Assembly (NCBI GenBank): GCA_965153455.1
Contig: OZ234496.1
Coordinates: forward strand, 10,005,863-10,069,862
DNA length: 64,000 nucleotides
DNA from: Sphagnum compactum
Lineage: Eukaryota > Bryophyta > Sphagnopsida > Sphagnales
Reading direction: 5' to 3'
Positions 11,027 through 22,433 of the stretch are shown here, in pieces (position 1 is the stretch's first letter; every line of letters begins with the position of its first letter). The notes below the pieces were generated by a model. That model did no database searches. It worked only from the letters and a program-made list of their open reading frames with translations, and was not told the DNA's origin. The translations under genes were made by a program, and so were the position numbers.

Positions 11027-12906
11027 CAGTGAAAACTGTCAGATTGAACACTCGTTCTGAATGAACCCTTCCTTACGTTGAACATTTCGTGACGCACGAT
11101 GATTTTGGCCATATTAATACACCTTCTCAGAATGAACCCCATAACTTTGAACATTGAACACAAATTTCAGAATGCTCCACTGAAATAGTCCTCGTCACAT
11201 TGAACACATGCGTGAATCACTCCGTGAGTACAACAGTCATTTCACAATTCATTCTGATTTCGTCATACAGGAGCTGTAACGCATTCAAGTGTTGCTCAAA
11301 GAGAAGAGAGACTCGAACCATGAGTGGGAAGAGAAAGTACACCGAAAAAACATTACCAGAGAAGGCCAAAGCATTGCGAGATTTGGACAATGGGATGTCT
11401 GTGAGAGCTTGCGTTGCAAAGTATTCCGTTTCCGTCGGTACGATTGTTAACTGGAAAAAAAACAAGAGTGAAATTATAAGTTCTATTTCTGAATTCACAA
11501 GTCTTTCTCAGAAAAAACCTACGCGAGTCAGCGGCAACGGCAAGGTCATAGATGAAAGAGTTTACGAATGGTTCACCAACGCTCGTTGTCGAAACATTCC
11601 TGTTTCTGGCCCAATTTTGCAAACCAAAGCTCTACAAGTGGCGGCCAGCATTGGTTTGAACGATTTCAGGGCATCGAATGGTTGGTTGGAGGCGTTTTGT
11701 AAGCGCCACTGTATACAATTCCGTTTGCTGTCTAGAGAAAGCGCTAGAATGGACAAAAATGTTGTCAATAACTGGAAACAGAACTTGCCCAACATTATTC
11801 AAGGCTATGACACAAGGGATAAATAGAACTGGACTTCTCTGGAAAGGTGTGCCAAACCGCAACTTGGTACTGCAAGGAGAAAAGTGCAAAGCAAGCAAGC
11901 TGGCCAAGGATAGACTTACCATTGCTCTTCTTTATTCAGTAACTAGTGAGAAGTTTAAGCCACTGGTGATTAACAAGTCGCAGATGCCACGAGCTTTCAA
12001 CAAACAGCTGCCTCGTCGAGTCATCTAGAAGGCAAACTCCAAAGCATGGATGACAGGAACGATATTTCTGGAACATCTTCAGAAATTCAACGCCAAAATG
12101 CAAATCGAGAATTGGAAGGCCCTTATTTTTCTCGACAATGCTCCTTGTCATTCGGAAATGGAGCTTTCCAACGTCAAGCTTGTTTTCCTTCCACCAAACA
12201 CGATAGCAGGGACCCAACCTTTGGACTTTTGAATCATATGAAACTTTAAGGTTAAATATCACAAGATGCTTCTTGAATTTCTTTTATCCCATGAAGACAT
12301 GATTGCTTTAACTGATGCTATAAAAAAAAAATGTTGGTGACGCCGTTGACTGGGTCTCTCAAAGTTGGGACCAAATCGTTGCTTCAACCATTAAAAACTG
12401 CTTCCGAAAGGCAGGTCTAAACGAAGATACAGAACAATATGACCGACCGGCTCAAGATCAAGAAAAGATGTTCCATCTTGTTAAAGCAACAAGAATAGAA
12501 GTGGAGGAAGAAACTATAATTGAGGACATTCCAGCTTTTGATATTTTGGATGATGGTTGGGAAAAAGCGATCTTATCTACGCCATAGGTGGAACTTGAGA
12601 TTGAAGAGGAAGAACCAGAAATTTTGCTACCCAAGCCAACAATCACGGAAGCGTTAAAAGCACTTCAAATTTTTTCAAATTTTACAGCAGCCGAGCAACT
12701 GGATGAAGTCACTCCACTGTTGTCACAAATGCGCAAGCATCTCGTAAAACATCGAATGCAAACGTCCAAAACTATGACAATCGATCGGTTCTTTCACAAA
12801 ATCCAATAAAACACTAATTTATACTGTCATTCTTGGAATGAACACCTTCTTATTTTGAACACTTTGAATTGAACATAGGGGTGTTCAATCCAGGCAGGTT
12901 TCACTG
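11027..12906 (+). mobile_element. Full-length Tigger/pogo-type DNA transposon (Tc1/mariner superfamily)
   Basis: The ends are inverted repeats. The left reads TACAGTGAAAACTG and the reverse complement of the right reads TACAGTGAAACCTG (TA included); both continue into ATTGAACAC. TA flanks both sides (11025-11026 and 12907-12908), the superfamily's target duplication. Short 'gaatgaac' and 'ttgaaca' motifs recur inside both ends. The 1,880-bp element contains one transposase pseudogene. CAGT-type termini, a CENP-B-like DNA-binding region and a DD29D-type core place it with Tigger/pogo. Confidence 0.9.
11320..12809 (+). pseudogene. Tigger/pogo transposase, inactivated
   Basis: From the ATG at 11320 the frame starts MSGKRKYTEKTL and encodes a CENP-B N-type helix-turn-helix (KYSVSVGTIVNWKKNKSEI), then an HTH_Tnp_Tc5-type domain (NGWLEAFCKRH). 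Around 11,815-11,828 the segment that should hold the first catalytic Asp is lost with a frame change; the next frame resumes at TGLLWKGVPNR. DNAPCH (second Asp) and QPLD (third) remain, with 29 residues between them. Further damage: in-frame stops at 12026, 12230 and 12239, a frameshift near an A run at about 12,325, and a stop near 12,585. The acidic C-terminus ends TIDRFFHKIQ at 12809. The lost catalytic residue and five or more lesions make the protein inactive. Confidence 0.88.
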
Positions 12907-14690
12907 TACACTCTTTAAGCCTATTAAACATAGGATACTCCAAAGATTGAACATATGACCCATTGACCATTGTATCTTTGGAACAAATATTACACCAAAA
13001 CATGGTATTTACCAGTGTTGGATGGGGCAAGGTTTTCAATCAAGCTCTAGGTACTTGGCCCAATTGGTCTTGGTGGGAGAAGACCTACCACAATATTCGG
13101 CCTCACATGTCTAGGTGTGGAAAAATTCAGCCCCAAGCCTGACCCAAGAAAACTTGGGGTCAATTGGATCTAGCAAAAGACTAGGCCCAATGGGTCTTTG
13201 GTGTTTTTGCTCAAGGCTAGGTTGTAGGTCTAGGTATAAGGTTTATGAAATTGCAATTTATTTATTTTTTTCACTTGGCACTCCCTCCATGTGAGTTTTT
13301 GTTTCACTTTTGATGAGTTTTACCTTGAAGATCATAGACCAACTCATTTTTTGCAATTTAGTAATATGGAAGATAATGAAACCACAAAAGGTGGAGATGA
13401 GGATATGTTCTATTGAAGAAAACATGATTATGATAAATTTTCTTTACCAAAAATGCTTGTGCATTTACCTCAATATCTTGAAAAAAAATTTACCAAGTTT
13501 TGTAATCTTCACAAATTGTTTTTGGAAACATTGCCTTTAGTAATGCTTGTTTCCATTGCTCCTTGCATTTCATATTGATAATTTTGCAATGGTGACATGA
13601 CTAGTTGGCAAAAGAATATATTTGTGTCTAGAAGATTTGATATATGATTTGTATGTAAATTGACTATGTAAACACATCATTTTTGTGGTCACAATCACAA
13701 ATGCCATGAACAATTATGTCTTCCATAACTAAAGTCATTGTGGACATACATAGCCTAGCTAGCCAACATACATACATACTTACTAACCTACCCTACCTAC
13801 TTGCTTACTTAACTTGCCTACTACCTTAACCTAGGTTGCCTAAACTAAAAAACTAGCTTAATTCAACTTGATCTAAGAAGCTTGAGCTAGGCAATTGAAG
13901 CATAGGCTACTAGGCAACCTAGATTAAGCTAGCTAGCTTAAATGTAGGTTGTAATTATGAGGATTTAAACCATTCACCTCCACATTGAAAGACTAATTCA
14001 TTAATTATTGCATCACATGTTCAACAAATAATATATTTTGTTTTACTATCATGAACATTTTTTTAAAAACCTACTTAAGGAACCTAACCCAAATACCATG
14101 CTTACCTAGTTACCTATGTTGCATACCTACCTAGCTAGCATACCTACAACTCTTTCAAGATGATTAATAGGCATCTAAATTTAATCATAGTCACATAATC
14201 ATAATCATGACTAAAGTCTCCTAATGGCATAAAAGCATGGTGCAATTTGAGCATGACTAATTTTGGGGAATAGTTGCAAAATACCATAGTCATAAAAATT
14301 ATGGTTTGATGTAATGAAATGACCAATCACTTCTAAAAATATTGGTTTTTCAAATGGTCGAAGTTGACTAGTTAGTCCTTTTTTATTAGTGAACACGTAC
14401 ATTTTGATTAAAGGCCTAGGGATTGAATGGAATGTGTATCTTTAAACAATTCAACTTGATTAAAATGACTTATTTGACTATGTGTCAAATCATATTGGTA
14501 GGTGCAAATTCTCCCAAAATTGTTCATTGCCTACTTAAAACAATGCAAAATTCCATTCAATGTTCCATTTCAACAATTCAAATCTATGATTTCATTATGC
14601 AAACAATTCATATGGGTTATTTTTGCATAATTTTCTTATTACAACTATTGTTTCCTTTGTTCAATTTTATTTCCTTACTTAAAAACAATA
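12907..14690. other. Intergenic DNA with low-complexity CCTA/TAGC tracts
   Basis: Between about 13,740 and 13,945, and again at 14,075-14,150, the sequence is built from short words such as 'cctacc', 'tagctagc' and 'aaccta' with no fixed period. No gene is recognised. Confidence 0.5.
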
Positions 14691-15120
14691 TGTGGTTAAA
14701 ATACAGTTAGATTAATCAGAAACCCAAAACACAAGAAATACAGAATATAAATCCATGTTTTCTCAACAAATCTATACTTTTATTTTTGTTCCAAATTAAA
14801 CATGTTAACAATCTATAGTTTAAAAAATAGAAATCAAAACTAAAAACATTTTTCAATACTAATAAAACTCTGAACTCAAAATGTGTGTCTCTATCTAACT
14901 CTAGTAGCTCTCTCCTACTTCATGTGTGTAAAACCCTAAAAACTCCCAAACTCTAACAATTTTCAGAACCTCATCCTATATCATTTCCTTCCAAAAGTAA
15001 TTCAAAATTAAAATGCTCAACAATCTTAATCCTATCCAATTCTTTCATTGCCTCAGTTAATCCCTACCATTATCTTAATTTACTATGTCTTGGTTAATCC
15101 CTACCATACATTAAGTAACA
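14691..15120 (-). repeat. 3' LTR of the Ty3 element
   Basis: About 430 bp, similar in order and content to 19,321-19,719. It contains an internal duplication of 'aatccctaccat' absent from the other copy. On the minus strand it begins TGTTACTTAATG. Confidence 0.65.
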
Positions 15121-15140
15121 TTACCCTCCCTCCGCTCTAG
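15121..15140 (-). other. Polypurine tract of the Ty3 element
   Basis: On the minus strand the sequence directly before the LTR contains GCGGAGGGAGGG, the expected plus-strand priming purine tract. Codons for DFEDEI lie just upstream, as in plant Ty3 elements with a similar pol end. Confidence 0.6.
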
Positions 15141-15712
15141 ATTTCGTCCTCAAAATCCTTGATTTAGTTTTAAAAAATTTGTTATTCATATCGTTATGTA
15201 ATTCATTAGTGGATTGGTCTATTTTTCATGTATTATTGGTAATGTTACTTGCATTTCAATCTATGCTTATATACGACCTTTAGCTTTTGCACTCACTTGA
15301 AGAACTGAATTATCAAATAATGGTATTGTTACACCCTCTTGAACTTGTTATTATGTATGTTCCATTGCCTGTTCTTCAACTTCAACTAGCTCTATGTGTG
15401 TGCCAGTATCATTAATTATGGCTATTGTCTCCAATTGTGAATTGAAGTTATTTGTGCTTGCTCCTTAGATACCTCAATTATAGTATTTTGTCCTCCTCAA
15501 TTTCTGTGGTTCTTCTTGTTGTATGTTTTTAACTGCTCCTTATTTTCAACTTCCTCCTCCTCTTATAGTAAACTGGACGGTCCTATATTATTTAGACTAT
15601 GATAAATGACATTTGGAAAGGCTTTCTTGAAGGTAGATAAATGTCTTCTGTAGGAAACCTCATCCCTTTTGTGTGTAGCCAATTTTTTATGCATATTTTC
15701 ATGGAACTAAAA

Positions 15713-16575
15713 TTATACCAATTCCCACCATTCATCAAACTCAACATTGGCATCATTCATCTGTTGTTTGGTACACAATATTGAATAATATTTTACCAAA
15801 TCATCGTATTCCTCCAATTTGTTTTTAACATATGTTGGGTCCAAATCCTTACTCCTCTTCAGCAAATCATTTGGTTTCGCCTTGGTTTTGTGCATTTCTT
15901 GCTTCAATTCATTTTTCTCTATAATTGTTTGTTCCTTATCTTTTCTCTCCATTTTGCCTATTGATCCCCTTTGTTGCCACCATGTTGTTCAATTGTAAAA
16001 TTTGTATTGTCATCTTGTCCATTGTTTGTTTTCTAGTTTCCTGCTCCTATAGCCACAATTGTTTTTCCCTTTCCAAGCCTTCAACCTTACACTTATATAC
16101 TCTATTAATGTTTTTTGATATGCATGGTCTGTTTCAATCCATTTTTCTTCCTTTTGCTTTAGCTCCATGCATTCCTTTTATAAATCTGGAAAGTGCATCA
16201 GCTTCCGTTTCGTCTCTTTATTTTCTGTGGTTAATTACAACATCTTCATATTAACTTTCTCGTCCATCTCCTTCTTTTGTTTTTCCAAGTTTACATGCAT
16301 TGTTTATATTTTTCATATCCTTGCTACTCATTATTGATTTGTTTTAGCAATCCCTACTTCTTTTCTTCCATTGCAGTCAATCTGGTTTTGAATGATTTAA
16401 CTTTCGAACCCAAATTATCCATCTTTAAACTCACAATTTCCATTGCTTGAAACATTTCAGCAGTTTTGTTACTGCCTAGTATTTCTTCTGCTAGCTCTTC
16501 CACAAATTTTGGTGTTGAATCCTGTGGTGTCTCCTCCTTAGATGCATCCTCTGATGATAATCCCATGTCCTGCAT
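15713..16575 (-). pseudogene. Coiled-coil accessory ORF between pol and 3' LTR of the Ty3 element, broken
   Basis: Two minus-strand open segments (16,575-16,354 and 15,952-15,713) lie in the same direction as RT, separated by sequence with stops. The first is acidic then amphipathic (SSEDASKEETPQ..., VSLKMDNLGSKVKSF). The second is a charged helix (KNELKQEMHKTKAKPNDLLK) followed by YDDLVKYYSILC and EFDEWWEL. Composition suggests a coiled coil and a folded tail with a Trp pair. I do not recognise the family. Its place between pol and the 3' LTR is where some plant retrotransposons carry env-like or extra ORFs. It could instead be a displaced gag or an unrelated insertion. Confidence 0.4.
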
Positions 16576-16887
16576 CTATAAACCTTTAAAAAGGAAGGCC
16601 ACTTGGGATGAACCAATTGAAAAGGCTCAACCTTAAAGGCTAAATTCAAAATGAAATAGGATTTTCTTACCTAAGTCATCTAGGTGTAGACTTAATTTAG
16701 GTGGTGTACATTTAAGCTTAGTAAAGGTCATAGCTTAGGTTGCCTTAGCCTATTTTAGGCTTCTATACCTAATTGCTAGTTATAAGCCCGTAGACCTAGG
16801 CCTAGAAGTTTAGGTTGTAGGTTCCTAGACATAGGGACCTTAGGAGTAGGTATCTAATTTTAGGTCTAACCTAGGTTATTTAGGTTT

Positions 16888-17060
16888 TATCCACGTGGCA
16901 TAGCCTAGTGGTCAATGTTTAAATGCCACGTGGCATAACCTAGATGGCCAATGTTTAAATTCCATGTGGTATAGCCTAGGTGGCCAATGTTTAGATGCCA
17001 TGTGGCTTAACTTGGGTGGCCATTGTTAAAATTCCACATGGCATTTGCCTAGTCAAAATG
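16888..17060. repeat. 36-bp tandem repeat, five copies, with G-box-like cores
   Basis: Copies are anchored at 16891, 16926, 16962, 16998 and 17034 (spacing 35-36 bp). The consensus resembles CCACGTGGCATAGCCTAGGT followed by 'ggccaatgttta'. Copies 1 and 2 keep the palindrome CCACGTGG, a G-box core; copies 3-5 read CCATGTGG or CCACATGG, one transition away. The array lies inside the Ty3 element. Confidence 0.8.
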
Positions 17061-18461
17061 GTGTTTGACCAATCAAAAAATCATTTGACTGATATATTGA
17101 CTAATCCAAAATGCCAACTTAAGCTTGGTCAAAAAGTACATGGCCCAATCACAATGGATAGGTTCAAATTGACTTGTCCAAAATGATTGGAAAGTTTTTT
17201 ATACTTGTCCAAAATGGGTCTTTTTTTACCAAAATTTACAGTAAAAAAAAAGGAATTTAGTAGTGATTAAAAATTAGATTCCTATTAAATTTTCACATTT
17301 ATAAAAACTTTCATTTTTTTAAATTCAAAAATGCAAGGTGTAGCTATGAACAAGTCAAAATACGTGGTCCAACAAGGCAATAATCCAATTAAGCATGCCA
17401 AGAACGAGTTCACACCATTAATGCATAAACATAGGACAACCACCTTATAGGAGAGTCATTTCATTATTCCAATAAATGTTTGATAAATAACATTAGCATC
17501 TTCAGGATGTAGATGGGACCATTCCTTACATGGAACAATGTTTCTTTACATAATTTTCAAATTATAATAGGTTTTGCATTCTTAGTTGATAATGTATAGG
17601 TAGATTATGTTTTTATTATGGTTCGATTTTCTTTAGTTAATTTTAGCTAGGTGTATTATCCCCACAATTTAGTTTTAGTAGTCTTACAATTGTGACTATA
17701 ATTTGTGTAGACTTGTAATCTCAACTACATTTCAACTCATTTACATAAATTTTGAACATATTTTCAACTTGCTTTCAAGTACTTTGTAGTTGATATCTTT
17801 ACTTTGGTTCAACTTCATATATGTTGGATGACCTACAAACAACAATATGCCATGTGTCATACAAGTGTGTAACATAAGTGTCCACATGGCACAATATCAT
17901 ATGCTGACATTTTCAATAAATCAATAAGTTCAAGATTTTGAAACCATACACATGGCACACCTCAAATAATTTAATTTGATGGTGGACCACAAATGCCCAT
18001 GTGACACATGTCAATGTACCATTGGTTATGATATAATTGAATAATAATCAAAATTTTAAAATTCCATGCCTTTCTTTAATGACATGACACATGCTAATGC
18101 TACATGAATTGTAATATAGTTGAAAAATAATCATAATTCCAATTCCATACCCCCAAAGGACATGACACGTAGGTGGATGAAGTTCATCATTGATTTGCCA
18201 GCATGGAGTCAACTAGGTCCAGTCAACATTTTTTAATTGAAATGTTGCATCAATTAAAATGCATGTCGTTTTCAATTAAAATGTTGTCACCTCAACATTA
18301 ACCCACAAATTCACACATTTACCTTGTTTTCAATTGTGTTGAAGGGTCGACTCAACATTGTCGACTATTTTGGAAATTAGTTGACAATGTCATTTTTGAG
18401 TTGCGAAAAATATTTTGCAGTTGAAAATGATAGTTGAAAACATAGTTGAAAAATGGGGTTT

Positions 18462-19276
18462 TTAACTACATGAGTAACTAGTCTTGACTATCTTGTATAC
18501 TATTGTGAAGTCATATTCTAGAAACAATAGTAACCACCTAACTATTCTTTTTGAAACATGTGGTTTGTTTACCAAGTAAACTAAAGCCATATGATCGACA
18601 TAAAACACAAATTTATTTCCTAATAAATAATGCTTAAACTTATGCAATGCAATGACCATAGCTAAGACTTCTTTTTCTATGGTACTATAATTTTGTTCTA
18701 CATTATTAAGAAGTCTAGAAGCATACACTATTGGTTGATCACTCTTATGATATTTTGTGCCATCCCCCACAACCAACAATGTTGCATCTATGTGAACATG
18801 GAATTCTACGTCCCATTTTAGTGATATTAAAATCAATGTTTCAATATATTTCTACTTTATAAGCTCCCAAGCTTTCTAACACTCCTTTATCCACAAAACT
18901 TTATATTTTCCTTGTGAACTTAGTAATTGGAGCCATGATCATTGTAAAATTCTTGATAAAACATTTGTAAAATTGTACTATACCATTGAACACTTGAATC
19001 TATTGTGAATTCTGTGGTACAAGCATGTTCATTATCGCATGTATTTTTTTTGGATCAAGTAGCTTACCTTCTTTTGAAACAATAAATTCAAGAATAACTC
19101 CAAAAAATACCATAAAAAAAATATTTCTTTGTGTTTGAATTGATGTTGTATTCCCTACACTTCTGAAAGCATAATCTAAGCTTTTGCAAATGAGTCTCCA
19201 TGTCATTATAAACTATTAAATCATCCAAGAATATCTTCATGAAAGTGTCCATATAATTTCTAAATGTTTTTGTCAT
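18462..19276 (-). pseudogene. Ty3/gypsy reverse transcriptase-RNase H remnant
   Basis: Reading down from 19,276, MKIFLDDLIVYNDMETHLQK contains the RT catalytic box (FLDD for YxDD). FIVSKEGKLLDPKKIHAIMN follows in a shifted frame, then a degraded QVFNGIVQFYKCFIKNFTMI connection segment. From 18,836 down, an RNase H domain reads WDVEFHVHIDATLLVVGDGT, DQPIVYASRLLNNVEQNYST and VFYVDHMALVYLVNKP. At least two frame changes and several stops interrupt it. The N-terminal third of RT, gag and protease are absent, because the 5' LTR begins only about 45 bp upstream. Confidence 0.85.
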
Positions 19277-19320
19277 AACTTTATGACAAAAGTTCTAATT
19301 TATTCTCGAAAATCAAAATC

Positions 19321-19719
19321 TATGGTTAGAGTTATAGTTAGATATCACAAAAAAAACACAATAGTTACATAGTATGATCAATATTTCCTTATCCATTTCA
19401 CACAACTTTTTTTACTCATAATTTAACATATCAAAATCTATAGCCTTAAAAGTAGAAATAAAAAATGAAAACATGAAAAATATGTGGTTTTCAATACCAA
19501 CAAAACTCTAAACTTCATACTTTGTCTTTATTTTAATTTCAGTAGCCTTTAAATCTAATTATGTTTTGAAAAAAAATATTCAAACTCCATCAAATTTATA
19601 ACTACATATATTAAGTTATTTTCCCTCCAAAAGTAATTCAAAATCAAATGATCAACAATCTTAATCCTATCCAACTAATCAAATGTCTTGTTGCATACCT
19701 GCCATTCACTAAGTAATCA
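19321..19719 (-). repeat. 5' LTR of the Ty3 element
   Basis: This 399-bp segment aligns along its length with 14,691-15,120. On the minus strand it begins TGATTACTTAGTG, matching TGTTACTTAATG of the other copy. Divergence is high by eye, which indicates an old insertion. Confidence 0.6.
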
Positions 19720-20284
19720 TTATTTTATTGAATCTTTTCGATTCACTGGGTAATAGCCTCTTTATTTTCTACTCACTTCACAAAACACTTGTTGTTGTTT
19801 AGGACAATTGACAGTTTTTTGTTCATGAGCTTGGCATTTAGTGAGCTTGATGTTTTGATGTTTTGTGCATCATCATCCATTGTTGGGGTTTGCACTTCAC
19901 AACCAACATTCGCATTGTGTTTTTTTTGTTTTTGTTTCTTGCATGTTTAGGTTTTCAAGAACCTCTATTTATAGTCAAACAACATCAATAATTTCTCATC
20001 AATTTCACGAAGGTAAGTTTTTGTTTTTGTTTTTTCTCATCTCTTGTTCCTTGTTATTTATTTGTTCATCTTTTGTTGCAACCAAATTAACTTTAAGTTT
20101 TTTGCTAAAAGTTTCTTTATTGTATTATTGTCTCTTGCTCTTGTATTTTTACTTTTCCCTTGCAGTAACATTCACAAAAGTTGAATCTTTATTTGGAAAA
20201 TCAAATTGGTTATTTGTTTTAGTGTTATTCAAAACTTTCTAGCTAAACATTTTTTTATTGTACCATTTCACATTGTTGTAAATC

Positions 20285-21622
20285 ATGGATACAACACAAG
20301 ACCATATGATTTTCATCATGGGATGTATGGCATTGTTCCAAATTGTGGATTAGGTATTCAATTCACCTGTCCAAGCTCTCTTTCTAGATTTGAATTCTAT
20401 TGCCATGGATCCTTCCATTGCCCTTCAAAGTGCATAATTTTTGTTGTCTATAGTTGTAATCAACGATATTTTTACATCTTGTTCTCTAAGTGTTTTGTCG
20501 CAAGAATTAAGGTACTAGGTGAAGCCAAGAGGCACAACTTGATTTTCCAAGTTTTTGCTCACCGAATATGAAGACAACCAATGGGTGGAGAACTTTAAGA
20601 TGTCGAAGTCCACATTCTTTCAAATTGCTCATAGATTGAAGCCAACATTGTTGAAAAAACACAAAGTGCATAAAAGCCATCCATGTGGAGATTCGTGTGT
20701 CATGTGTTATTTACAAACTTGCGCATGGCTACAATTTCTTAATTTGTATCAAATTATTTGCAATTGGGAAATCTATCGTATCCTTGGTCCTACATGAGTT
20801 TGTTGCTACAGTGAATATTGTTTTTTGGAAGTTGATTTCATGGCCAATGGGAGCAAACATGTGCACTATCATGAACGATTTCAAATTATGGTGCGGCCTA
20901 CCTAGTGTACAAGGTGCAATTGATATTGATGGCACCCATCTTTTGATTTTTAAACCTTCTATGCCTTTCCTAGAAGATTATTATTATTTTAAATATGGGG
21001 GATACTCCATTGTAGCATAAGTGGTGGTGGATTACAAGAAAAGGTTTATTGACATTTGCATTGGTATGTCAAGTAGTGTTAATGACTCACATGTATTGCA
21101 TAGGTTTGCATTGTACAAGCTAGTTCAATTACATGGATTGTTTGACATCATTAGGGGATCATGTGAAGATAGAAATCACCTATATTTCCTTGGTGACAAG
21201 GGATATCCTCTTATTAACTAGATCGTGACATTATTTAAAGAAGATGGACACCATAACATTTTTGAATTGTTCTACAACATAAAACCCAATAAAGGCCAAT
21301 CCATGATTGAAAATGTTTTTGAAAATTTGAAGAAAACTTTAAGGGAGCTAATACATAAATCAGATTTGAGTGTTACTTTTTTACTTAATGTTTTTACCCA
21401 TTTTTGTTTGTTGCATAATTTGTTGAGGATTGATGATGAGGTAAGTACGAACGTCTACTACGCATCATTGAGCTAGAAGCAAGTACCTTCCATGAAGATG
21501 AACCCATCAACATTCCCCAAGATGAGACAATAAATCAATAATTAGATGGAGAGGAAAGGTCTAAAGAAATTTTGAGACAACAATTGATTCATTACCTTGG
21601 CAGACAAAGGAGCTTCACATGA
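20285..21622 (+). pseudogene. PIF/Harbinger transposase (HARBI1-like, DDE_Tnp_4), inactivated
   Basis: The likely ATG is at 20285. The N-terminal region contains FLLTEYEDNQWVENFKMSKS with four stops upstream of it. A frame change follows near 20,690. The catalytic domain reads WCGLPSVQGAIDIDGTH (first Asp), then VDYKKRFIDICIGMSSSVND, LGDKGYPL (second Asp) and SMIENVFENLKKTLREL (Glu). In-frame stops fall at about 21,018 and 21,220, with a frame change near 21,460 before a tail ending LGRQRSFT at 21,622. Family members are about 400-450 aa, so the coding region is nearly full length but dead. It converges with a Myb/SANT-like ORF at 22,434-23,012, the usual PIF partner. Confidence 0.85.
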
Positions 21623-22433
21623 ATGTATTTAGTTTCAAACCTAATCTCATCTTATTTTTGCAATTGTCTTGAGTAAAAACAAAATTTGGAAACTTTTCAA
21701 TGTTATTTTATTTTATTTTTTGTTAAGCCAAAACAATCTAGAAATGAATCAATGTTGTCTTAAAGTTTTGATTTTGTCAAGTCAAAAAAATTGGAAATGA
21801 ATTAATGTCCTTTTGCATTTTTTATTTTGTTAAGCCAATTTTTTTGGAAATGAAATAAGGTCCTCTTGCATTTCTGAATCTAGTTATTTACAACGTTCAG
21901 TCATTTGCTTATAATCATTTACTTATGGCACCCATCATCTTCAGTTTCAAGAGTCGGGACTGGAACTTTGTTAGAAACTTGAGAAAATGCCATGCTCATC
22001 ACTTTTGTAAATTTTGTAAGAACCTTCATCATGTTAGCTTGATTCTTGTTGATGTTCATATCTCTTTCCTTGGAGTAGTTTAATTACTTGTCATGTATAC
22101 TTTTCTAGGTCGCCATTGTGCTTGCATGAATTTTGTGAAGAGACAGACTTTGTCAAAAACTTGCTTTCCTTTTTCATTGTTTCAACCATGGTCTTATGAG
22201 TTGAAGAATACTGTCACTTCACCACTATACTTCCTAAAGAACAAGGAGTTGTTGGTCCTTTTTTGCATCCTATTCTATTAACATATTTTGGGGTTGTTGG
22301 ATTCGAACCTAAAATGTGTAGTGGCACAATGTGTTTTGTCAAAGTTTTTGGGTTCATTGGCGGGGTCTTCAATGGTGTGGAGGCATTTGGCACATTGACA
22401 CATTTTGGAAATGGCTCAATGGATTGGGGTTGT

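Larger units (their letters stand above)
14691..19719 (-). mobile_element. Degenerate Ty3/gypsy LTR retrotransposon
   Basis: Two diverged direct repeats bound the element: 14,691-15,120 and 19,321-19,719. They share blocks such as 'caacaatcttaatcctatcc' and 'ccaaaagtaattcaaaat' in the same order. On the minus strand the 3' LTR begins TGTTAC, the 5' LTR TGATTAC. A purine-rich tract, itself preceded by codons for DFEDEI as at the end of some plant Ty3 pol genes, precedes the 3' LTR. RT and RNase H follow the 5' LTR almost directly, so gag, protease and the start of RT are missing. No integrase is readable. No target duplication or clear primer-binding site was found, consistent with age. Confidence 0.75.
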
